Shown here piece by piece: positions 58,675-64,000 of a stretch of 64,000 nucleotides of DNA. This stretch comes from Haliscomenobacter sp. (GTDB taxonomy: Bacteria; Bacteroidota; Bacteroidia; Chitinophagales; Saprospiraceae). The stretch covers positions 124,001 through 188,000 of the forward strand of contig JADJPL010000008.1 of assembly GCA_016713275.1 (NCBI GenBank), read 5' to 3'. How positions within the stretch are numbered: position 1 is the stretch's first letter; each line of letters opens with the position of its first letter. The position numbers and the translations under genes are program-made. The notes under the pieces were generated by a model, which saw only the letters and a program-made list of their open reading frames with translations, did not search any database and was not told the origin of the DNA.

Positions 58675-58684
58675 TGTATATACA
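58675..58684. promoter_or_regulatory. Candidate MarR operator upstream of marR
   Basis: The second copy of TGTATATACA followed by TTTA, 16 bp upstream of the marR ATG (58659). Its twin precedes yceI, so one regulator probably controls both genes. Confidence 0.62.
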
Positions 58685-58779
58685 TTTAATGTTGCAACTA
58701 AAAAGTCAAAGAAGCGGAAAATAATGTTGGCGGATTACCGCCTTTTCCTGTTCAAACGGCCTTTATGCCTTGAAAATAG

Positions 58780-58787
58780 TACATTTG
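58780..58787 (+). promoter_or_regulatory. Bacteroidota -7 box of proC
   Basis: TACATTTG matches TAnnTTTG, 16 bp before the proC ATG. A weak TTC-type -33 lies upstream. Confidence 0.5.
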
Positions 58788-58803
58788 CCCAAAACAACCA
58801 ACT

Positions 58804-59602
58804 ATGAAGATCCTCATTATCGGAGGAGGGAATATGGGGTTAACCTACGCCCAAAGTTTCTTGCGTAGTCATATTACCAGCAAGGAAGAAATGATGATCC
58901 TGGAAAAGTCGCCAGAGCGGGCGGAATTGCTGGCAAAAAAAGACATTGGCACGGTATATTCGGATGCGGAGTTATGCCTCCGGGAAGCGGATCTCATTAT
59001 TTTAGCCGTTAAGCCCCAGGACGCGCAGGAGTTATTTGCCCAACTGAAGCCGAAGACCGACCCCCAGCAGGTGTTTTTGTCGATCATGGCAGGGGTTAAA
59101 ATAGAAACGATTGCCCAAGGGCTTGGGATTCGGAAAGTCATCCGGGCAATGCCCAACCTGCCTGCTCAGTTAGGCCAGGGGATGACGGCGTTCACCTCCT
59201 CAGAGGACGTGACGCGCATTGAACTAGTCATGGTGCAAAACCTGCTCAACACAGCGGGGAAAACGATTTATGTGAGCCAGGAATCCTTCATCGATGCGGC
59301 GACAGCGGTTTCCGGAAGCGGTCCGGCCTATGTTTTTCTTCATGCATGCCATGATGGAAGCGGCGCGCAAGCTGGGATTCTCCACTCCGGAATCCGAACT
59401 GCTGGTCACCCAGACGTTTTTGGGGGCAGTGGAGTTGTACCTGGCTTCCAACCTTTCCTGCCAGGAGTGGATACAGAAGGTCGCATCCAAAGGCGGCACG
59501 ACGGAGGCGGCGCTCCAGGTGTTTGAGCAAACCGGCCTCCATCGCGCCATTGGCGATGGCCTCCAGGCCGCGTTCAACCGGGCGGAAGAACTGGGCAAGT
59601 AG
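58804..59602 (+). CDS. proC: Pyrroline-5-carboxylate reductase, one frame shift
   Basis: Last enzyme of proline synthesis, reducing pyrroline-5-carboxylate with NAD(P)H. The Rossmann motif GGGNMG is at residues 7-12; IRAMPNLPAQLGQGMTAF and the active-site signature AAATAVSGSGPAYVF are present. The frame breaks in the T5 run 59333-59337 and resumes as FMHAMMEAARKLGFS, then VASKGGTTEAALQVFEQTGL (the ProC C-terminal signature). Corrected length is about 266 residues, normal. The gene's stop abuts a MITE-like element. Confidence 0.9.
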
Positions 59603-59611
59603 GCTATTTAT

Positions 59612-59775
59612 TAGACTTGTTGCGACGGGATCATCGCGGGTTTAAAATGGCTCTTTTCCGCCCACACTGCGCCTTTTTTCGGTTACTTAGCCCGGCTATG
59701 CTCCCTCAAAAAGCCTTCGTGTGGACAGAAAATAGCTCATTTTTCCCACCACGCTGACCCGTCGCAACAAGTCTA
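59612..59775. mobile_element. 164-bp MITE-like element with 18-bp terminal inverted repeats
   Basis: Ends TAGACTTGTTGCGACGGG and its exact complement at 59758-59775. The inner sequence is also largely self-complementary (AAAATGGCTCTTTTCCGCCCACAC against its partner near 59718-59745). No gene inside. It fills the space between the convergent proC and receptor genes, and its right end supplies the receptor's stop codon. Confidence 0.82.
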
Positions 59776-61599
59776 TTTCTTATCCCATTGCACGCTGAAT
59801 CCGGCGCTAGCCCATCGCCCGGGCATAGGAACCAGATTGGTTTCGGTATATCCGGTGTTGGTCAGGTTGGTGGTTTCGGCAAAGAAGCCCCACCGGTTGG
59901 ACTGCCATCGGATCCGGGCATCCGCCACGGCATAGTCCTCCAGATTGATCCGGTCCAGAAACCGGCCCCTGAGCGCGGCCGACCAATGCTTGCCTACCCG
60001 GATATCGATCCCGCCGATCCACTGATGCCGGAGCTGATCCAGCGCATAGCGGGAGCGAAAAGCGGGATCAGCCCCTTGGGCCGCGTCGATGTAGGTGTAG
60101 GAAAAGAAGGCTGCCGGAATCGTTTTGGAAACCCGGGCATGCAGCGCGAACTCCATACCCTGGAACCGGATATCGCCCAGGTTGCGCGTCCTCCAGGGGT
60201 CGGCGTCCGTAGGCTTGGTCCAGTCGATCAGGTCGTCGCTCTGGCGAAGAAAGTACGCGGCGGAGGCGCTTGTGCGGGCGCCAACCCATTTTAGGCCCGC
60301 TTCGTAAGCCAGGGCCGATTCGGGTTTCAAATCCGGATTGCCCTTGTTTCCAGGGTCTTCGTAGTACAGATCGGTGAACGTCGGCACGCGGTACGTATAG
60401 CCGGCGTTTGCGTAGAGGCGCCATTGGGGCGATAGCTGCCATCCGCCCTCTATCCCTGGCAGGAATTGGGCGCCAAAATCGCTGTAGGAATTCCACAGGA
60501 TACCCGGGGTGAGGTCGAAGCGCTGATTGGCAAAGACCAGCCGTTGCTCGGCAAATACGCTCCACACCGTCCGCTCCCGGTTGCCCAGCCGGTTGCTGAA
60601 CAGCAATTGGCGGCCAACATCGATCCCTACCCCGGTTACCCCAAGGGAAGACGTATACTGGCTGTGCAGTTCCACGCCGAGGTTGTGGCTGCGGTGCAGA
60701 TTCCGGAAGGCGGAGGGATTAGAGCGGTTAAAAAGGTACTCGTCCTGGTTGAAGCGCCAGTAGGCCCGGGGGCGAAAAACGAACCGGCCTGCGGTGCGCC
60801 GGGCATCCAGGCTGACGAGGGTGGTGTGCAGCTTTTCGTATTGCTCCGAAAAGCTGGGGCTGCCGTAAAAGCCGTTGGCCCCGAAATCCCTTCCCGTCCA
60901 GCCGGCAAAAAAATTGGCCACCCCTTTTTCTCCTTCGACCGAATGCATGTAAGTCGCCGTGTGCATCCGGTAATCCGTGTTATACCGGTACCCTCCGGCG
61001 AAATCGTGCGCGTAGGACAGGTACCGGCGCGCGTTGGCGCCTGGGAAAGATACCCCTGCGCTGACCCGGCCCAGCCCGAAATCGCCGGCCAGGGCGGAAG
61101 CCCGAACAAACGCGGTTTCCGGCGCTCTGGCCACGATGTTGATCGCTCCAGCAAAGGCATTTTGGCCATAAATCCGGGCGGCAGGGCCTTTCAGCACTTC
61201 AATGCGCTCGATCACTTCCCAGTCTACGGGAAGGTTCATGTTGTGGTGACCGGTTTGCAGGTCGCTGATTTTTACTCCGTTGAGCAGGATCAACGTCTGG
61301 TCGAAGGTCCCTCCGCGAATACCGATATCGGTCTGCGCCCCGTTTACGCCGCGTTGGCGCACATCGACGCCCGCAACGTACTGAAGCAACTCCGCCACGC
61401 TGTTGGCCGGCGCCTGCCGGATCTCCTCTTTGCGAATCACCTGGATACTTCGCGACTGGATACCGAAAGGTATGTCCATCCGGTTATCGGAAATCACGAC
61501 CTCCGGAAGTTCAATGGTGTCGATTTGGGCGCCCAGTGGTCCGCCCATGGCGAATGCTGCCGCTCCTGCAACGAATGCAACTAATGTTCTGATTTTCAT
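59773..61599 (-). CDS. TonB-dependent outer-membrane receptor (BtuB-like)
   Basis: Outer-membrane barrel for TonB-driven uptake of a siderophore, vitamin or similar. A signal peptide (MKIRTLVAFVAGAAAFAMGG, ending GAQ) is followed by a TonB-box-like LPEVVISDNR. The plug has SIQVIRKEEIRQAPANSVAE, IGIRGGTFDQTLILLNG and RIEVLKGPAARIYGQNAFAG. The barrel ends with a terminal aromatic strand (GFSVQWDKK). About 608 residues from ATG 61599; the frame is open upstream, but the signal peptide fixes the start. The TAG stop is formed by the adjoining MITE-like end. Intact. Confidence 0.9.
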   Translation of the reverse strand: MKIRTLVAFVAGAAAFAMGGPLGAQIDTIELPEVVISDNRMDIPFGIQSRSIQVIRKEEIRQAPANSVAELLQYVAGVDVRQRGVNGAQTDIGIRGGTFDQTLILLNGVKISDLQTGHHNMNLPVDWEVIERIEVLKGPAARIYGQNAFAGAINIVARAPETAFVRASALAGDFGLGRVSAGVSFPGANARRYLSYAHDFAGGYRYNTDYRMHTATYMHSVEGEKGVANFFAGWTGRDFGANGFYGSPSFSEQYEKLHTTLVSLDARRTAGRFVFRPRAYWRFNQDEYLFNRSNPSAFRNLHRSHNLGVELHSQYTSSLGVTGVGIDVGRQLLFSNRLGNRERTVWSVFAEQRLVFANQRFDLTPGILWNSYSDFGAQFLPGIEGGWQLSPQWRLYANAGYTYRVPTFTDLYYEDPGNKGNPDLKPESALAYEAGLKWVGARTSASAAYFLRQSDDLIDWTKPTDADPWRTRNLGDIRFQGMEFALHARVSKTIPAAFFSYTYIDAAQGADPAFRSRYALDQLRHQWIGGIDIRVGKHWSAALRGRFLDRINLEDYAVADARIRWQSNRWGFFAETTNLTNTGYTETNLVPMPGRWASAGFSVQWDKK

Positions 61600-61616
61600 T
61601 GGCTTGATTGATTGTT

Positions 61617-61675
61617 CGGCTATATTTACGGGAACGGAAACCGGCGTTTCGCTTCCGGTTCTCATGACATAGCCG
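61617..61675 (-). promoter_or_regulatory. Structured 5' leader before the TonB receptor
   Basis: On the minus strand CGGCTAT (61675-61669) pairs with ATAGCCG (61623-61617), and AACCGG pairs with CCGGTT inside. This two-level stem-loop ends 17 bp before the ATG. It could be an RNA regulatory element. A cobalamin riboswitch was considered but the B12 box is not recognisable, so the ligand is unknown. Confidence 0.4.
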
Positions 61676-61800
61676 GCAAAATTACCACGATCCATTGGAT
61701 TCCCTGAATTCCTTGCGTAAGGAAACGGTAAAAAGAAAAAATGCCCAACAAAAAGTTTTTGCCTAAAAACAATTAGTTTTAGAGCCGAAACAGCCCTTTT

Positions 61801-63171
61801 ATGAAAGATCCGCTCCTTTTTTCGTTCGTTTTTCTGGCGCTGGGACTCGCCATTGGAAGCGTCAGTGCCTGGCTGGTCGCTAAATTCCGCTGGCAAAGCC
61901 AGGCATTGCCGCCGGAGGAGCTTGCCAGGCGCTACGTCTCCAAAGACCTGCACGAGGCCATCCTCCGGCAAACCGGCCTGGCCCAGGATCAAATTCGGGA
62001 ACTGGAAGCCGAACTACGGCTTTCTAACCGGGATTTGGCAGCCCGGGACCAGGAACTCCGCCACATGGACGAGAAGCTGGCGGATCAAAAGGAAGCCCTG
62101 GAAAAACTCCAGGAGCGGTTCCAGCAAGAGTTTGAACGGGTTGCAACCCGGCTCCTGGAAGAAAAAAGCCAAACGTTTGCCCACCAAAACCAGGAACAAC
62201 TGCACTCCCTGCTGCACCCTTTGCGGGAACATATCAAATCGTTTGAAGAAGGAATTGAAAAACGGTTTGTGGAAGAAACCCGCGACCGCGTTTCCCTGAA
62301 AAAGGAAATCGAACAGCTGCGCGAACTCAACCAGCAACTTAGTCAGGACGCCAACAACCTCGCGTACGCCCTGAAAGGCGGACAGAAAACCCAGGGCGAC
62401 TGGGGAGAAATCCAGTTGGAGATCCTGCTCCAAAAAGCCGGCCTCTCCAAAGGCCTGCACTACGATGCCCAGTCGTCTTTTGCAGACGAAGAAGGCAAAC
62501 AAAAACGGCCCGACTTCATCATTCACCTGCCCGAGGAAAAACACCTCATCATCGATTCCAAAGTCTCCCTGACGGCCTACGAACGCTACTGCAGCGCCTC
62601 CGAGGCCGCAGACCGGGATAAGGCGGCAAAAGAACACCTCGAAAGCCTTCGGCGCCATATCCGCGACCTGAGCGGCAAAAACTACCAGCAATTGGGGCGC
62701 CTCCATCCACCGGATTATCTGATGCTGTTTATCCCTATCGAACCCGCTTTCGCCCTGGCCATCCAAACCGACCAGCGGCTGTTCACGGAAGCCCTGGAGC
62801 GAAACATCGTTCTGGTCACCACCTCTACCCTGCTGGCCACGATGCGGACGGTTTCTTTCATCTGGAAGCAGGAAAAACAGAAAAACAATGTGCTGGAAAT
62901 CGCACGCCAAAGTGGCTTGCTCTACGACAAGTTTGTCGCCTTTGTGGACGACTTGAAGAGCATTGGCGCCCGGCTGGACCAGGCACAGGGCGCCTTTAAA
63001 GACGCCATGAATAAACTCCAGGATTCGCCCCGTTTTGGCGATACCCTTATTGGCCGGGCCGAGCGGATCAGGGAACTTGGCGCCAAAGCGTCCAAAAAAC
63101 TCCCCAAAGAACTGCTCGGCCCGGCTGATGAGCCGGAGGAGGCGGAATCCAGCAGCTTATCGGATACTTAG
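61801..63171 (+). CDS. rmuC: RmuC family DNA recombination protein
   Basis: Predicted endonuclease-fold protein that limits inversions at repeats. One N-terminal transmembrane helix (LLFSFVFLALGLAIGSVSAWLV) is followed by a long coiled coil (residues 60-190). The RmuC core has QGDWGEIQLEILLQKAGL, RPDFIIHLPEEKHLIIDSKVSL and MLFIPIEPAFALAI. Given the many short inverted repeats here, its role fits the genome. 456 residues, intact. It converges on, and overlaps by 15 bp, the next gene. Confidence 0.92.
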   Translation: MKDPLLFSFVFLALGLAIGSVSAWLVAKFRWQSQALPPEELARRYVSKDLHEAILRQTGLAQDQIRELEAELRLSNRDLAARDQELRHMDEKLADQKEALEKLQERFQQEFERVATRLLEEKSQTFAHQNQEQLHSLLHPLREHIKSFEEGIEKRFVEETRDRVSLKKEIEQLRELNQQLSQDANNLAYALKGGQKTQGDWGEIQLEILLQKAGLSKGLHYDAQSSFADEEGKQKRPDFIIHLPEEKHLIIDSKVSLTAYERYCSASEAADRDKAAKEHLESLRRHIRDLSGKNYQQLGRLHPPDYLMLFIPIEPAFALAIQTDQRLFTEALERNIVLVTTSTLLATMRTVSFIWKQEKQKNNVLEIARQSGLLYDKFVAFVDDLKSIGARLDQAQGAFKDAMNKLQDSPRFGDTLIGRAERIRELGAKASKKLPKELLGPADEPEEAESSSLSDT

Positions 63172-64000
63172 TTTCGTTTGAACTGCCTCCCTTTGATGTA
63201 CCGCCTGGAGGATATAAATTCCCGGCACAACAGCCGCCAGCCGGAGCCGGTGCGCATGCCCGCCTTCCACTGTCCACGATTGAACGATGGCCCCGTCCAT
63301 TCGGATTAACCGGATGCCTACGCTTTCGGATTGCCAGGCCGGCGGCAACGTCACCGATACTTCTTCCCGGGCTGGGTTGGGAAATACCGTCCAGGTATCC
63401 GAATCGGCAACTACCTCGCGCTCAAGAGACTCAAGCCCTTCGACAACCGTCAATCCGCCGGGAACATAGATCTCCGATTCCCCATTGCCATACCGCGCGT
63501 TAACCGATACGGCGGTTGCCGCATTCCGTTTCCAGATGCGGAAAACGTAGGGCTCGCCTATGGGCATTTCGCCCACCGTAATGGCCAGGTTTTCCCCCTG
63601 ATAGATGCCGGAACCTGCCAGTTTTCCGTTTCGGTCAAAAATCCCGATTTCGTCCAGGGGAGCCAGGAGGGCTTCCAGCCCGTCCGCGAGCAACACAACG
63701 GTAGCTTGCTGCCTGAATTCGCTTTTCAACCCAGTCCGGAAAAATGCTGCAGACTCCAGAGGAAGGGTTATAAAATCAAACGTTGTGGGAACCTTTCCAT
63801 CCATGAACGCATCCGGGTAGCGCAGGGTGTCCGCCTTTGACGTCAGGAGCCAATAGGCTTTCCCCGGGAGGAAATTCCCCAGGGTATTGATGCCGTAGGC
63901 GGGGATGTAGGCGCGTCCTTCCTGGTCTTTGATCATGATGACCGAAGGCGCGATGCTGGCGATCGCCTCAGTAAGCGGCCGGGCGGTAAGGCTCCAGAAT
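63157..64000 (-). CDS. T9SS-sorted secreted protein, C-terminal part (5' end outside window)
   Basis: The frame is open to the right window edge, so the N-terminus lies outside. Visible: a segment around GRAYIPAYGINTLGNFLPGKAYWLLTS, typical of Saprospiraceae surface proteins, then FDFITLPLESAAFFRT and a C-terminal sorting domain starting WTVFPNPAREEVSVTLPP and ending PGIYILQAVHQREAVQTKLS. The type A sorting domain directs export through T9SS and attachment to the surface. Function of the rest unknown. It overlaps the rmuC end by 15 bp. Confidence 0.85.
   Translation of the reverse strand, partial: FWSLTARPLTEAIASIAPSVIMIKDQEGRAYIPAYGINTLGNFLPGKAYWLLTSKADTLRYPDAFMDGKVPTTFDFITLPLESAAFFRTGLKSEFRQQATVVLLADGLEALLAPLDEIGIFDRNGKLAGSGIYQGENLAITVGEMPIGEPYVFRIWKRNAATAVSVNARYGNGESEIYVPGGLTVVEGLESLEREVVADSDTWTVFPNPAREEVSVTLPPAWQSESVGIRLIRMDGAIVQSWTVEGGHAHRLRLAAVVPGIYILQAVHQREAVQTKLSIR

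Noticed and set aside
61617..61790. Cobalamin riboswitch before the TonB receptor
   Set aside because: The conserved B12 box and the flanking GCCACTG-type elements could not be found; only a generic nested hairpin is supported.

Overview
The window comes from a Bacteroidota genome, most likely of the Saprospiria or a related lineage. Supporting signs are two proteins ending in type IX secretion (T9SS) sorting domains, a dockerin-like block typical of Saprospiraceae surface proteins, several promoters with the Bacteroidota -7 box TAnnTTTG, a four-helix-bundle protein between tRNA genes, a carotenoid cluster, and many heptamer or octamer repeat tracts at gene ends. No ribosomal RNA or plasmid functions are visible.

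Layout. 1-5.7 kb: 3' part of a sodium/solute symporter, a serine beta-lactamase-like lipoprotein, a peptidoglycan-binding lysozyme-like protein, a PanE-like reductase and a YdjC/ChbG-like deacetylase. 5.9-9.7 kb: carotenoid operon (CrtI-type desaturase, carotenoid oxygenase, DUF2141 protein). 9.9-18.8 kb: one giant T9SS surface protein on the minus strand, broken by frame changes. 19.0-20.5 kb: membrane glycosyltransferase. 20.6-35.0 kb: a complete type I-B CRISPR-Cas locus on the minus strand, WYL regulator-cas8b-cas7-cas5-cas3-cas6-cas1-cas2-cas4-leader-array, with 65 full repeats. 35.3-36.1 kb: DUF433/DUF5615 toxin-antitoxin pair and the tail of a lost DUF4143 ATPase. 36.3-39.5 kb: two flavoproteins resembling polyunsaturated fatty acid isomerase, one fused to a membrane domain. 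39.5-44.5 kb: 7TMR-DISM nucleotide cyclase, L-ribulokinase and an Rpn-family nuclease. 45.1-46.7 kb: tRNA-Val, a four-helix-bundle protein and a 167-bp tandem array of five defective tRNA-Pro copies ending in one intact tRNA-Pro(GGG). 46.7-53.1 kb: thioesterase, short-chain dehydrogenase, UDP-galactopyranose mutase, sterol-desaturase-like hydroxylase, NAGPA protein and CDF transporter. 53.1-57.4 kb: a housekeeping run xseA, xseB, folK, deoxynucleoside kinase, NDH-2. 57.5-64 kb: YceI and its MarR regulator, proC, a TonB-dependent receptor, RmuC and the C-terminus of another T9SS protein.

Two features run through the whole window. First, about nine genes (adhesin, glycosyltransferase, cas8b, cas7, cas3, the second flavoprotein, cyclase, ribulokinase, proC) are complete only if single-base shifts are allowed. 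Most of the shifts I could place lie at short homopolymers, so residual long-read or pyrosequencing error is more likely than mass gene decay. Second, intergenic spaces carry heptamer/octamer tracts, palindromes and three MITE-like elements. Some have entered coding sequence and supply C-terminal tails, stop codons or internal peptides.
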